Assembly (NCBI RefSeq): GCF_018998565.1
Contig: NZ_JAHNZO010000010.1
Location: 1 to 64,000, forward strand
Origin: Paenibacillus oleatilyticus
GTDB taxonomy: Bacteria; Bacillota; Bacilli; Paenibacillales; NBRC-103111
DNA: 64,000 nucleotides
Reading direction: 5' to 3'
The translations under genes were made by a program, and so were the position numbers. Positions 17,340-26,714 of the stretch are shown here, one piece after another (the stretch's first letter is position 1; each line of letters begins with the position of its first letter). The notes under the pieces are model-generated. The model was given only the letters and a program-made list of their open reading frames with translations, searched no databases and had not been told where the DNA came from.

Positions 17340-18518
17340 ATGGATAGACGACCTTTGGAACATTGCGGCTTTGTGCATGTGCCGCAGCCGATAAGGGAGG
17401 ATGGCGCAGGCGCGGACGATCCCGGGCCGAGGGATGTGCTGCGGGACCTGGAGAATCCGAACATGCTGGTTCCTCCGGTAACTGACGCCGGCACGGTCCC
17501 GAATCTGAAGTTTTCCTTCTCCGATACCCATATGCGGCTCGAGCCTGGCGGATGGTCCCGGGAAGTTACGGTAAGAGAGCTGCCCATCTCAACCACGATC
17601 GCAGGGGTCAACATGCGGTTGACACCGGGGGGCGTGCGCGAGCTGCATTGGCACAAAGAGGCGGAGTGGGCGTTCGTCATGATCGGCAGGGCGCGGATCA
17701 CTGCGGTCGATCAGAACGGCCGCAATTTTATTGCCGATGTAGGCGTCGGAGACCTGTGGTACTTTCCTCCCGGCATTCCGCATTCCATTCAAGGGCTGGA
17801 AGAAGGCTGCGAGTTTCTGCTCGTGTTCGACAACGGCAACTTCTCCGAGAACGATACGTTCTCCATCTCCGATTGGCTGGCGCATACGCCCAAGGACGTG
17901 CTGGCGGCAAATTTCGGCGTGCCCGAAAGCGCCTTTGCGCATATTCCGAAGCGGCAGCGCTACATGTTCCAGGCCCCGGTGCCGGGTCCGATTCCAACAC
18001 AGCAGGTTCCCGATCCGTACGGCAACGTCCCGCAGAGCTTCACCTACAGGCTGCTAGCGCAGGAGCCGATTCGGACGCCGGGCGGAACGGCGCGGATCGT
18101 GGATTCCAGCAATTTTCCCGTCTCTGTGACTATTGCCGCCGCGCTGGTGGAGATTGAACCGGGAGGCATGCGGGAGCTGCACTGGCACCCGAACAGTGAT
18201 GAATGGCAGTACTACCTGACGGGTCAGGGCCGGATGACCGCATTCGCAGCGAACGGTACAGCCCGCACATTCGACTACAGAGCCGGCGACGTAGGCTATG
18301 TGCCCGCCGCTTTCGGCCACTATATTCAGAATACCGGCAGCGAAACCCTGTGGTTTCTGGAAATGTTCAAGAGTTCGCGCTTCGCCGACGTGTCGCTCAA
18401 TCAATGGATGGCGCTGACTCCGAGCGAGCTGATTCAGGATACCTTGTTCGTCGGTCCGGAGCTGCTGGAAGCGCTGCGAAAGGAGAAGTGGCCGGTTGTC
18501 AAATACCCCAGGTCTTAA
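17340..18518 (+). CDS. oxdC: Bicupin oxalate decarboxylase family protein
   Basis: 392 residues from ATG 17340, with GAGGAG eight bases upstream. Two cupin domains each carry the manganese motif: [10 protein letters not shown] in the first half and [11 protein letters not shown] in the second. Length and layout match Bacillus OxdC/OxdD, which convert oxalate to formate and CO2. The flexible lid of the N-terminal site reads SEND (residues 169-172) where Bacillus OxdC has SENS; the essential Glu (E170) is kept. There is no signal peptide. The gene ends convergent with a VOC gene, their stop codons sharing TTAA at 18515-18518. Decarboxylase is likely; oxidase activity cannot be excluded because the lid controls that choice. 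Confidence 0.88.
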   Translation: MDRRPLEHCGFVHVPQPIREDGAGADDPGPRDVLRDLENPNMLVPPVTDAGTVPNLKFSFSDTHMRLEPGGWSREVTVRELPISTTIAGVNMRLTPGGVRELHWHKEAEWAFVMIGRARITAVDQNGRNFIADVGVGDLWYFPPGIPHSIQGLEEGCEFLLVFDNGNFSENDTFSISDWLAHTPKDVLAANFGVPESAFAHIPKRQRYMFQAPVPGPIPTQQVPDPYGNVPQSFTYRLLAQEPIRTPGGTARIVDSSNFPVSVTIAAALVEIEPGGMRELHWHPNSDEWQYYLTGQGRMTAFAANGTARTFDYRAGDVGYVPAAFGHYIQNTGSETLWFLEMFKSSRFADVSLNQWMALTPSELIQDTLFVGPELLEALRKEKWPVVKYPRS

Positions 18519-18889
18519 GCGTTCGGGTTCGGCTGTATGGCGCCCCAGAGATTTCCGCTCGGGTCGTAAAACTTCAGTACCCAGCCGAACCCTTCGTCCT
18601 TGTAAAAAGCGATTCGCGCGCCTATCCCCTTAAGCCTGTCGTGAAGAGCATGAATATCCGACGTGCGATACAGCAGCACCGGCATCGTTTCTCCACCGAC
18701 TGTGAAATTGGCGTGCGTTTCCTCACGGGTTTCCCACAGCATCAGCATAGGACCGGAAGACAAGGTCAAGAAGGCGTGTCTTCCCGCTGTTTGGCCTTCC
18801 AAGCGGAATCCGAGATGAAGCGTGTACCATTGAACCGCTTCCTCCACGTTATGGACGGGGATTTGCATATGCTCTATACGTTCTAGCAT
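18515..18889 (-). CDS. VOC (glyoxalase/bleomycin-resistance fold) protein
   Basis: 124 residues from ATG 18889, with AAGGAGG (18908-18902) about 12 bases upstream. Two beta-alpha-beta-beta-beta modules are recognisable: the first starts [18 protein letters not shown] and the second ends [18 protein letters not shown] proteins include glyoxalases, dioxygenases and antibiotic-binding proteins, so the substrate is open. It is a single gene, convergent with oxdC. Confidence 0.82.
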   Translation of the reverse strand: MLERIEHMQIPVHNVEEAVQWYTLHLGFRLEGQTAGRHAFLTLSSGPMLMLWETREETHANFTVGGETMPVLLYRTSDIHALHDRLKGIGARIAFYKDEGFGWVLKFYDPSGNLWGAIQPNPNA

Positions 18890-18970
18890 CGGATAAAGAA
18901 GCCTCCTTAGGACGGGCGGTGCAACTAGAAGTCACCCGGTCTTCAAATTGGAATATCATGTAATTATGAT

Positions 18971-18984
18971 AACAAACATTTGTT
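18971..18984. promoter_or_regulatory. Palindrome in the divergent VOC / repeat-protein gap
   Basis: AACAAACATTTGTT has perfect 6-bp arms around CA and lies in an AT-rich stretch between two divergent genes. It looks like an operator; no regulator can be named. Confidence 0.35.
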
Positions 18985-19160
18985 CTTAGGGGAATAAGCT
19001 TTCTCTATTTCAAGGAAGTAAAACCAATGTAGGAAAAAGCTCCCGGCCGGATGGGTCGGCAGATTCATTTTTTGCATGAAAAGAAGGAAATGCATTCCAT
19101 CTATCGAAGTACTTGCTCCTGTATGTCATATCTTACATACTTACAAGCAGGAGGAACGCT

Positions 19161-20432
19161 ATGACGAAGAAAAACACCATGATAACGATGGCGCTGCTGG
19201 CCGGTTTTGCGGCGGCGAGCGTCATCCCGGCAAACGCCGTGCCTCAAGCGTATGCGGCGAATTACGATAAGGCGCTCATTCAGGAGGTCAACGATCGGTA
19301 CGAACGGCTGGAAGCGAAATACCGGGGGATGTACGACGAAGACAAAAAGAAATCGACCGATGCTTACAACGCTTTCTACGAGCAAATTCATGGCGAACAG
19401 CGCACGTTCGATAAGCTGATCGAAGAGGACCTCGACTACTTGACGACGCTGTTGGACAAGGATTATAAGAGTCTGGCCGAACAATACAGCGGCAGCAGCT
19501 ATCGCGATGCCCTGAACGCGTACAAGCGGGAAATCAATCCGAATTACTCGTCCGGAGCGCTGTGGAAATATGCGACGGGCAATAACGAGAACTATTCGTC
19601 AAGCACGCATTGGAACTTCGCTACGCAAATCAATGAAAATTACAGCTCGTCGCTGATGTGGAAATATCATAACGAGAACAATCCGAACTATTCGGGAAGC
19701 ACCATGTGGGGCTTTTCCAACGAAATGAACCCGAGCTACTCCGGCAGCAAGATGTGGGAGCTTCATAACGAGTCGAACGAGAATTACTCCGGCAGCACGA
19801 TGAACAAGTACCGTCACGGCAGCTTGTCACGGGCGGATGCGGAGGAAAAAATCAATAAAATCTTGACCGATGGCGAAAAAGACCTGCAATCGATTCGGGA
19901 TAAAGCCGTCGCTTCGTTGGAGAAAACGCAAAAGAATACGATTCAAGAGCTGACAGCTCTGCGCGATACGACGGTGAAGAAGGTGCTGCGCCAGCGCTCC
20001 GATTCCCTGGAGGAAATTATGGCGCTCCGTAAACGGCATTTCGGCGGGGGGCTGGAGATCAAGCCGCTCTACATCAGCTTCGATGCCATCAAAGTGATGA
20101 TCGATGGGGAGCTTCAAACCTTCGAGCAGCCTCCGGTTAACAAGGACGGCAGCGTACTGGTGCCGATGCGTGCGATTTTCGAGCGGCTCGGCGCAGTGAT
20201 TTCCTGGAACGAGACCGAACGTTCGGTGACGGCGACCAAAGGCGGCACGACGATCTACCTGCAAATCGGCAGCACGCAGCCGACGGTGAACGGGACACCG
20301 AAGCCGCTGGAAGTTCCGGCGCAGCTCGTCAATTCCAGCACGATGGTGCCGGTACGCTTCATCAGCGAGGCCCTTGGCAGCGAAGTGAGCTGGGACCAGG
20401 CGGCCCAGACGGTGTTTATCAAGACGAAATAA
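19161..20432 (+). CDS. Secreted protein with six 16-residue repeats and stalk domain
   Basis: 423 residues from ATG 19161, with AGGAGG six bases upstream. A signal peptide (about residues 1-33, cleavage near AYAA) is followed by a helical region of about 90 residues. Residues 126-221 are six exact-length 16-residue tandem repeats of pattern N-x-N-Y-S-[SG]-[SG]-x-x-W-x-[FYL]. A Lys/Glu-rich helix and a C-terminal copper-amine-oxidase N-terminal-like 'stalk' domain (about 320-423, with VPMRAIFERLG and VPVRFISEALG) complete it. It should be exported and attached to or near the cell wall. The stalk domain is a known Paenibacillaceae surface module; I do not recognise the repeat. Confidence 0.85.
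   Translation: MTKKNTMITMALLAGFAAASVIPANAVPQAYAANYDKALIQEVNDRYERLEAKYRGMYDEDKKKSTDAYNAFYEQIHGEQRTFDKLIEEDLDYLTTLLDKDYKSLAEQYSGSSYRDALNAYKREINPNYSSGALWKYATGNNENYSSSTHWNFATQINENYSSSLMWKYHNENNPNYSGSTMWGFSNEMNPSYSGSKMWELHNESNENYSGSTMNKYRHGSLSRADAEEKINKILTDGEKDLQSIRDKAVASLEKTQKNTIQELTALRDTTVKKVLRQRSDSLEEIMALRKRHFGGGLEIKPLYISFDAIKVMIDGELQTFEQPPVNKDGSVLVPMRAIFERLGAVISWNETERSVTATKGGTTIYLQIGSTQPTVNGTPKPLEVPAQLVNSSTMVPVRFISEALGSEVSWDQAAQTVFIKTK
19536..19823 (+). repeat. Six 48-bp coding tandem repeats
   Basis: Six in-frame units of exactly 48 bases encode the 16-residue repeats of the secreted protein. Units share AAYTAYTC/AGCTAYTC cores for N-Y-S or S-Y-S but differ at many third positions. The protein pattern, not recent DNA duplication, is therefore what is conserved. 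Confidence 0.9.
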
Positions 20433-20453
20433 AGGCCATATATATCGAAAAAG

Positions 20454-20496
20454 TAAAACCTCCGACACCACCTGAATCGTGGTTTCGGAGGTTTTA
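20454..20496. terminator. Bidirectional terminator
   Basis: TAAAACCTCCGA (20454-20465) pairs perfectly with TCGGAGGTTTTA (20485-20496), with an inner CCAC/GTGG pairing. A-rich and T-rich flanks make it work both for the repeat-protein gene and for the convergent pseudouridine synthase gene. Confidence 0.9.
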
Positions 20497-20504
20497 TCGC
20501 GTCT

Positions 20505-21212
20505 TTAGACCGCTCCTGCGGCTTTCAGGTCCCAGAGCAGCCAAGGAAAGGCTCCCGGCGGCTCCGACGTGAAGCGGAGCGCTTCTTGCGTCACCGGGTG
20601 CGTGAATTCGAGCAGGGTAGACCACAGCGCGATCTGCTGACCGGGTTTCGCCTGGGCACCACCGTACCGCTGATCGCCTACGAGCGGGCAGCCAATGGCC
20701 GCGAACTGGACGCGGATTTGGTGCGGCCGTCCGGTGTGCAGTTCTACCTGCACGAGCGACAAGCCGTCCCGGCCGGACAGGACGCGGTAATCGAGTACCG
20801 CCTCCTTGGCACCGGTCTTCGAGGCGGGAACGACGGATACCATATTGGTCTTGGTATCTTTCAGCAAATGATGCCGCAGCGTTCCTTGAGGCTCTTTGGG
20901 CCGCCCGTTCACGACGGCGGTGTACACCTTGCGGATCGTACGCGTACGGACCGCATCGGAGAGCCGGGAGGCCGCCTTGGAAGTTTTGGCGAATACCATG
21001 ACGCCTCCTACCGGTCGATCGAGCCGATGAACCAAACCGAGGTACACGTTGCCCGGCTTCTTGTGCCGTTCCTTGAGATCGGCTTTGATCAGCGTCAGCA
21101 GATCGGGGTCGCGGGACGCGTCCTCCTGCGTCGGAACGTTCGGCGGCTTAACGACGACGATCACGTGATTGTCCTCGTAGAGCACCGGCACGTGCGGATG
21201 AGAGCCGCCCAT
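20505..21212 (-). CDS. RluA-family RNA pseudouridine synthase
   Basis: 235 residues from ATG 21212, with GGGAGG inside the end of the upstream gene. The catalytic motif HRLDRPVGG contains the Asp that attacks uridine, and the C-terminal part has the GRPHQIRVQ motif. The usual motif ends in SG; here it is GG. There is no S4 domain, so it is a short RluA-like enzyme modifying rRNA or tRNA. It is three bases downstream of an rRNA-type methyltransferase gene in the same transcription unit, consistent with ribosomal RNA modification. Confidence 0.9.
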   Translation of the reverse strand: MGGSHPHVPVLYEDNHVIVVVKPPNVPTQEDASRDPDLLTLIKADLKERHKKPGNVYLGLVHRLDRPVGGVMVFAKTSKAASRLSDAVRTRTIRKVYTAVVNGRPKEPQGTLRHHLLKDTKTNMVSVVPASKTGAKEAVLDYRVLSGRDGLSLVQVELHTGRPHQIRVQFAAIGCPLVGDQRYGGAQAKPGQQIALWSTLLEFTHPVTQEALRFTSEPPGAFPWLLWDLKAAGAV

Positions 21213-21215
21213 ACG

Positions 21216-22079
21216 CTAAGCCTCCCAGCGGCCGAGAATGCCGCACGGCAAAGTCAGCTTCGAGGCCGTAATCGGCAGGCCGATCTCGCCGCAAGTGATC
21301 GTTCCGCCATGGCTCCGGCCGAGAGACAAGGCAAGCGTGTTGTGAAGCACCGTGGCGGAAATACCCGTCGTATAGGAATTGATGAGGAAAAACAAAGGCT
21401 TGTCCGTCAAAATGCTCATGCACGTTTCCACAAACGGATACAGGTTCGTCTCCAGCTTCCACGTTTCGCCGTTTGGTCCGCGTCCGTAGGACGGCGGGTC
21501 CATAATAATCGCATCGTATTTGCTGCCGCGGCGCTGCTCGCGCTGGACGAATTTGAACACGTCGTCCGTAATGAAGCGCACAGGACGGTCCCCGAGACCG
21601 GACAGCTGCAGGTTCTCTTTCGCCCACTGCACGACGCCCTTGGATGCGTCGACATGGCATACCTCGGCGCCCGCCGAAGCGCACGCGACGGAAGCGCCGC
21701 CGGTATAAGCGAACAGATTCAGCACGCGGATCGGCCGGCCGGCGCTGCGGATTTTATCCATCATCCAGCTCCAGTTGACAGCTTGCTCCGGGAACAGGCC
21801 GGTGTGCTTGAAGCCGGTCGGTTTAATATGAAACGACAATCCGCGGTACGAGATCGTCCACCGCTCGGGAATGTCCTTGCGGTATTCCCAGCTGCCGCCG
21901 CCGCTGGAGCTCCGGTGGTAATGGGCATCGGCTGCGCGCCATACGCCCGTCTCCTTGGGCAGCGGCCAAATAATCTGCGGATCGGGACGCCGCAGCACGA
22001 TACTGCCCCAGCGCTCCAGCTTCTCACCGCCTCCGGTGTCGATCAATTCGTAATCTTTCCAATCTTGTGCTGCAAACAT
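21216..22079 (-). CDS. Class I SAM-dependent RNA methyltransferase (RlmI-like)
   Basis: 287 residues from ATG 22079, with AAAGGATGG upstream; the frame is open to 22127 but no ribosome site precedes that start. The SAM-binding motif VLNLFAYTGGAS and the catalytic-loop motif MDPPSYGRG are typical of the RlmI/RlmK-type family (COG1092) that methylates cytosine or guanine in 23S rRNA. There is no PUA domain, as in many Firmicute homologues. The gene is translationally linked to the downstream pseudouridine synthase. Confidence 0.85.
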   Translation of the reverse strand: MFAAQDWKDYELIDTGGGEKLERWGSIVLRRPDPQIIWPLPKETGVWRAADAHYHRSSSGGGSWEYRKDIPERWTISYRGLSFHIKPTGFKHTGLFPEQAVNWSWMMDKIRSAGRPIRVLNLFAYTGGASVACASAGAEVCHVDASKGVVQWAKENLQLSGLGDRPVRFITDDVFKFVQREQRRGSKYDAIIMDPPSYGRGPNGETWKLETNLYPFVETCMSILTDKPLFFLINSYTTGISATVLHNTLALSLGRSHGGTITCGEIGLPITASKLTLPCGILGRWEA

Positions 22080-22192
22080 AAGTAGCGACCATCCTTTAAT
22101 TTGATTTCCAGTCTCAGCATTGCCCATTCGGCAGAGCCGTTATTCTTCAACATTTTACACGATTCCGGCAGACGAATCCATCGGCCGGACGC

Positions 22193-22226
22193 AAAAAACC
22201 GGAGACGCCCCGAAAGAGCGCTCCGG
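22193..22226 (-). terminator. Terminator of the foldase gene
   Basis: On the minus strand CCGGAG and CTCCGG (22226-22221 and 22204-22199) form a GC-rich stem followed by TTTTTT (22198-22193). Confidence 0.75.
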
Positions 22227-22263
22227 CTTGTTCATCATTGTGCGATTTTTTTCGTAAAATGTA

Positions 22264-23391
22264 TTACTTTGCCTTAGGCAGGTCGAGCTTCTCGATCAAT
22301 CCCGGCAGCTCTTGATCCATAAACGTTCGGTAAGCTTTGGTCATCGTGTCATTCTTAAGCTCGTCCTTCACTTCGTCGAACGATTGCGTGGAACGGGCTT
22401 CGACGCGCATGATATGGTAGCCGTACTCGGTCTCGATCGGATCACTGATCTTGTTCAGCTCCAGCTCGGTAGCCGCTTTCTTAAACGCCTCAGTCCAATC
22501 CGTTACCGGCTGGTTTTCGTACAACCCGCCCGTATCTTTGGAGCCCGGGTCATCGGTATACTGCTTGGCCAGTGCGGCGAAATCCTCGCCGTTTTTCAGC
22601 TTTGCGGCGATGTCGATCGCCAGCTTCTTGGCGTCATCCTTCGAGCGCTCTTTGCCGGCGGAATCCTCGAAGCCGATCAAAATATGCCGCACGGACGCTT
22701 TCACGTACTCGCCGGTTTTCGCTGCAATGGCGGCATCGTAGGTTTCTTTCAGCTTCGCGTCGGTCGCTTGGGCGGAGAGGGCCTCTCCGGCGGCGAGGTA
22801 GAGGCCGAGATAGTCGCGCACATCCTGCTCGCTCAATCCTTCCTTGGCCAGCAAGGAGGCAATGTCCTCGGTTTGGTGCAGTTCGATCAAAAATTTTTTT
22901 ATTTCCCCGTATTCTTTGTCGACTTCAGCGGGGAGGGCGGCTTTCTGCTCCGCGGTAATCCGCCCTGCTAACAATTTGTAGGCGATCATATGCTTTAGGA
23001 ACTGTTCGTCAACCTCTCCGGAACTATTCAGCAAGTGCAAGACCGAAGCGAACTTGTTGGCCTCGCCCCATGTCATCTGCCCGCCCTTGTAGGTTGCGAC
23101 GACGGCGTTCGGATCGCCTTTCTTGCCGACCCAGATCGTCCCGCTGTTCTCGTCCCAGCTGACATCCTTGCCGAGCGCTTCGCTGACGAATCGGAGCGGC
23201 ACGTAGGTCGTGCCGTTATAGATGAAACCTTGCCCCTGCTCGTCGGTCGGTTTTTTCTCTACACCGTCGAACATATATTTGAGCTGCTTAAAATATACCT
23301 CAATTTGAGTGCCGCTCGCATAGGCGACCGATCCCGTCAGCATAACGCCCAGCGATAAGCCCAGCGCCAAACCTTTCAGCTTGTCATTCAT
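22264..23391 (-). CDS. Secreted stalk-domain parvulin peptidyl-prolyl isomerase
   Basis: 375 residues from ATG 23391. A signal peptide (about 1-26, ending VAYAS) has no lipobox Cys, unlike PrsA. A 'stalk' domain (about 28-92, with YVPLRFVSEALG) precedes a SurA-like helical chaperone region, then a parvulin domain (about 232-335, starting ASVRHILIG and ending YGYHIMRVEAR). It should help fold exported proteins outside the membrane and is probably tethered by the stalk domain rather than by lipid. The fusion of the two modules is unusual. It is transcribed alone, divergent from the glycogen operon. Confidence 0.88.
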   Translation of the reverse strand: MNDKLKGLALGLSLGVMLTGSVAYASGTQIEVYFKQLKYMFDGVEKKPTDEQGQGFIYNGTTYVPLRFVSEALGKDVSWDENSGTIWVGKKGDPNAVVATYKGGQMTWGEANKFASVLHLLNSSGEVDEQFLKHMIAYKLLAGRITAEQKAALPAEVDKEYGEIKKFLIELHQTEDIASLLAKEGLSEQDVRDYLGLYLAAGEALSAQATDAKLKETYDAAIAAKTGEYVKASVRHILIGFEDSAGKERSKDDAKKLAIDIAAKLKNGEDFAALAKQYTDDPGSKDTGGLYENQPVTDWTEAFKKAATELELNKISDPIETEYGYHIMRVEARSTQSFDEVKDELKNDTMTKAYRTFMDQELPGLIEKLDLPKAK

Positions 23392-23602
23392 ACATTAATC
23401 CATCCTCTCTCTTTGGGTGTGACTTACTACTTCCACAAAGGGAAGCAAAATCCTTTTTTTTCATCTTTTCGGAATGACGCCGTTTTTGCCAAATTCTGAA
23501 TTCACGAAGAATTTGCACTTTTCAGACAGGAATTTATTCAAGCGCGTAGTATTTGTGTAAGTAGAGACAGAAACAATCATCGAAAAGGGGGATGAACGGA
23601 AC

Positions 23603-25546
23603 GTGATGAGCTTGATCCCCGGTCCGGAGGACTTGTATCTGTTCCACGAAGGCAATTTATTCCGAAGCTACCGGATGCTTGGCGCCCACCTGGCCGAGTC
23701 GGAGGGGGAACGCGGCGTCCGCTTCGCCGTCTGGGCCCCTCACGCCCGCGAGGTCCGGGTGGTCGGCGACTTCAATTGCTGGGACGGCTCGGGTCATGCG
23801 ATGCACAAGGTCAGCACCTGGGGCGTCTGGTCGTTGTTTGTGCCCGGCGTCCGGGAAGGAGAGTACTACAAATACGAAATCGTCACCTCTGCCGGAACGC
23901 TGCTGTATAAAGCCGATCCGTACGCGTTCTGGTCCGAGCTCAAGCCGGGAACGGCTTCGCGCATCTGCTCCCTGGACGGCTACGAATGGACCGACCAGGA
24001 ATGGCAATCGCGCAAAGCGTCCCAATCCGTTTACCGCTCCCCGTTAAACATCTATGAAGTGCATCTTGGCACCTGGAAAAAAAAGCCCGACGGTGCCTAC
24101 TATTCCTACCGCGAACTCGCAAGCGAACTGGTCGATTACGTGAAAGAGATGGGGTATACCCATATCGAGCTGCTTCCGCTTGCCGAACATCCTTACGACC
24201 GGTCCTGGGGCTATCAGGCAACCGGCTACTATTCGGTCACCAGCCGCTTCGGCACGCCGAAAGATTTCATGTATTTCGTCGACTGCTGCCACCGGGCGGG
24301 GATCGGCGTCATTATGGACTGGGTGCCGGGCCACTTCGTCAAAGACGAGCACGGTCTGCGGCAGTTCGACGGCCAGCCGCTTTATGAGCACACCGATCCC
24401 GCCTTAGCCGAGAAGCCCGAATGGGGCACGCTCGCCTTCGATTTTTCCAAGCCGGAAGTCGTCAGCTTCCTGATCTCGAATGCGCTGTTCTGGATGGATA
24501 TGTACCATATTGACGGACTGCGCGTCGATGCGGTCGCGAGCCTCCTTTATCTGAATTTCGGGAAGCCGCGCGAGCAGTGGATCAAGAACGTCGACGGGGG
24601 AGACGAGAATCCCGACGCGATCGCTTTCCTGAAAAAGTTGAACCGCACGGTATTCGCTTGCCATCCCGATGCGCTGATGATGGCCGAAGATTCGACCGCC
24701 TGGCCGCTTGTGACGGCGCCGGTCGATGCCGGTGGCCTCGGGTTCAACTACAAGTGGAATATGGGCTGGATGAACGACATGCTGAAATACATGGAGACGG
24801 ACCCGTATTTCCGCCCCGGAAGCCACGGTCTGTTGACGTTCAGCTTCATGTACGCCTTCTCCGAGAACTATGTGCTGCCGCTGTCGCACGATGAAGTGGT
24901 GCACGGCAAGAAATCGCTGCTCAATAAAATGCCCGGAGATTACTGGCGGAAGTTCGCGAATTTGCGGGTGCTTTTCGGCTATATGATGGGTCATCCGGGC
25001 AAAAAGCTGCTGTTCATGGGCGGCGAATTCGGACAGTTTGACGAGTGGAAGGACCTGGAGGATCTGGATTGGGAGATGCTCGGCTACGACAGCCACCGCA
25101 GCATGCACCGGTACGTCCGGGACCTGAACCAATTGTATCTGCGCGAGCCGGCGCTGTGGGAGCTGGACCATCAACCGGAAGGGTTCGCCTGGATCGACCC
25201 CCACGACCAGCGCCAGAGCGTGACGACGTTTATGCGCAGCTCCGGCAATCCGGAGGACGTGCTCGTGATCGTCTGCAACTTTACGCCCGTGTATCATGCG
25301 AAGTACCGGATCGGCGTACCGTTCGCCGGAGAGTACGTGGAGCTGTTCAACAGCGACGCAGGCGAATACGGCGGCTCCGGCAAGCTGAATGAGGGTATGC
25401 TGCGGACGGAAAGCATTCCGTGGCACGACCGGCAGGACAGCCTGCATATTTCACTGCCTCCGCTGGCGGCCGTCATCTTCAAACCCGTCAAAATCAAACG
25501 CAGGCGTATCAATGCGACAATGAGGAGGGGGAAAGCCGATGCGTAA
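23603..25546 (+). CDS. glgB: 1,4-alpha-glucan branching enzyme
   Basis: 647 residues from GTG 23603 (ATG at 23606 is an equal alternative; AAGGGGG lies at 23584-23590). A CBM48 domain (about 20-110, [17 protein letters not shown]) precedes a GH13 barrel with the nucleophile segment GLRVDAVAS, the acid/base segment MMAEDSTAW and the transition-state segment [12 protein letters not shown]. It makes alpha-1,6 branches in glycogen. It is the first gene of glgBCDA; the glgC start lies inside its last codons. Confidence 0.95.
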   Translation: MMSLIPGPEDLYLFHEGNLFRSYRMLGAHLAESEGERGVRFAVWAPHAREVRVVGDFNCWDGSGHAMHKVSTWGVWSLFVPGVREGEYYKYEIVTSAGTLLYKADPYAFWSELKPGTASRICSLDGYEWTDQEWQSRKASQSVYRSPLNIYEVHLGTWKKKPDGAYYSYRELASELVDYVKEMGYTHIELLPLAEHPYDRSWGYQATGYYSVTSRFGTPKDFMYFVDCCHRAGIGVIMDWVPGHFVKDEHGLRQFDGQPLYEHTDPALAEKPEWGTLAFDFSKPEVVSFLISNALFWMDMYHIDGLRVDAVASLLYLNFGKPREQWIKNVDGGDENPDAIAFLKKLNRTVFACHPDALMMAEDSTAWPLVTAPVDAGGLGFNYKWNMGWMNDMLKYMETDPYFRPGSHGLLTFSFMYAFSENYVLPLSHDEVVHGKKSLLNKMPGDYWRKFANLRVLFGYMMGHPGKKLLFMGGEFGQFDEWKDLEDLDWEMLGYDSHRSMHRYVRDLNQLYLREPALWELDHQPEGFAWIDPHDQRQSVTTFMRSSGNPEDVLVIVCNFTPVYHAKYRIGVPFAGEYVELFNSDAGEYGGSGKLNEGMLRTESIPWHDRQDSLHISLPPLAAVIFKPVKIKRRRINATMRRGKADA

Positions 25547-26708
25547 AAAAGAATGTGTGGCGATGCTGCTGGCCGGCGGGGAAGGAAGGCGTCTGGGCGT
25601 CCTGACGAGCAAGCTGGCGAAGCCTGCGGTTCATTTTGGCGGCAAATACCGGATCATCGATTTTACCCTCAGCAACTGCACGAACTCAGGCATCGACACG
25701 GTCGGTGTCTTGACGCAGTACCAGCCGCTGGTGCTGAACACGTATATCGGAATCGGATCACCGTGGGATTTGGACCGCAAGAGCGGCGGCGTGACGGTGC
25801 TGCCCCCTTATATGGAGCAAAGCGGCGGCGATTGGTACAAGGGAACGGCGAACGCGATCTACCGCAACATTTCGTTCATCGAGCAGTACGACCCGGAGTA
25901 CGTGCTGGTCATCTCCGGCGATCATATTTACAAGATGGATTACGACCGGATGCTCGATTTCCATAAAAGCAAAGCGGCCGACTGCACGATCGCCGTCATC
26001 GAAGTGAAGTGGGAGGAAGCGAGCCGCTTCGGCCTGATGAGTACGGATGACGAAGACCGGATTACCGAGTTCGCCGAGAAGCCGAAGGAGCCGAAGAGCA
26101 ACCTGGCTTCGATGGGCATTTATATTTTCAATTGGCAGGCGCTCAAGGAATACTTGATCAAGGATGAGGCCAATCCCGAATCGAGCAAGGACTTCGGCAA
26201 AGACGTCATTCCGCTGATGCTGAGCGACGGGCGGCCGCTCTTTGCGTATCCGTTTGAAGGCTACTGGAAGGATGTCGGGACGATTCAGAGCTTGTGGGAA
26301 GCCAATATGGACCTGCTGGAGGATGAGCCCGAATTCAACCTGAACGATAGGGAATGGCGCATTTATTCGGTTAATCCGTGCCAGCCCGGGCAGTACGTGG
26401 CTCCGACGGCGCAGGTGCGGCGGTCGCTGATCAACGAAGGCTGCTGCGTGTTCGGCGAGGTCGATCATTCCGTGCTGTTCTACGGCGTGGAGGTCGGCGA
26501 GGGCAGCGTCATCCGGGACTCCGTCATTATGCCGAACGTGACGATCGGCAGCAACGTGAGCATCCATAAGGCGATTATCGGCGAAGGAACGATCGTGGAA
26601 GACGGGTGCGTCATCGGACAACCGGACGGGGACGGCGGCGGGGATATTGTGTTGATCGGCAGCAACGAGCGTATCGGCAGGATCACAAGTGCCTCTGGGA
26701 AAGGGTGA
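25539..26708 (+). CDS. glgC: Glucose-1-phosphate adenylyltransferase, catalytic subunit
   Basis: 389 residues from ATG 25539, overlapping glgB by eight bases with GAGGAGGGGG upstream. The nucleotidyltransferase signature [19 protein letters not shown] is intact. The sugar-phosphate contact [11 protein letters not shown] and a C-terminal left-handed beta-helix with hexapeptide repeats are present. It forms ADP-glucose, the donor for glycogen synthase, and probably pairs with the GlgD subunit encoded next. Confidence 0.95.
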   Translation: MRKKECVAMLLAGGEGRRLGVLTSKLAKPAVHFGGKYRIIDFTLSNCTNSGIDTVGVLTQYQPLVLNTYIGIGSPWDLDRKSGGVTVLPPYMEQSGGDWYKGTANAIYRNISFIEQYDPEYVLVISGDHIYKMDYDRMLDFHKSKAADCTIAVIEVKWEEASRFGLMSTDDEDRITEFAEKPKEPKSNLASMGIYIFNWQALKEYLIKDEANPESSKDFGKDVIPLMLSDGRPLFAYPFEGYWKDVGTIQSLWEANMDLLEDEPEFNLNDREWRIYSVNPCQPGQYVAPTAQVRRSLINEGCCVFGEVDHSVLFYGVEVGEGSVIRDSVIMPNVTIGSNVSIHKAIIGEGTIVEDGCVIGQPDGDGGGDIVLIGSNERIGRITSASGKG

Positions 26709-26714
26709 AGCCGC

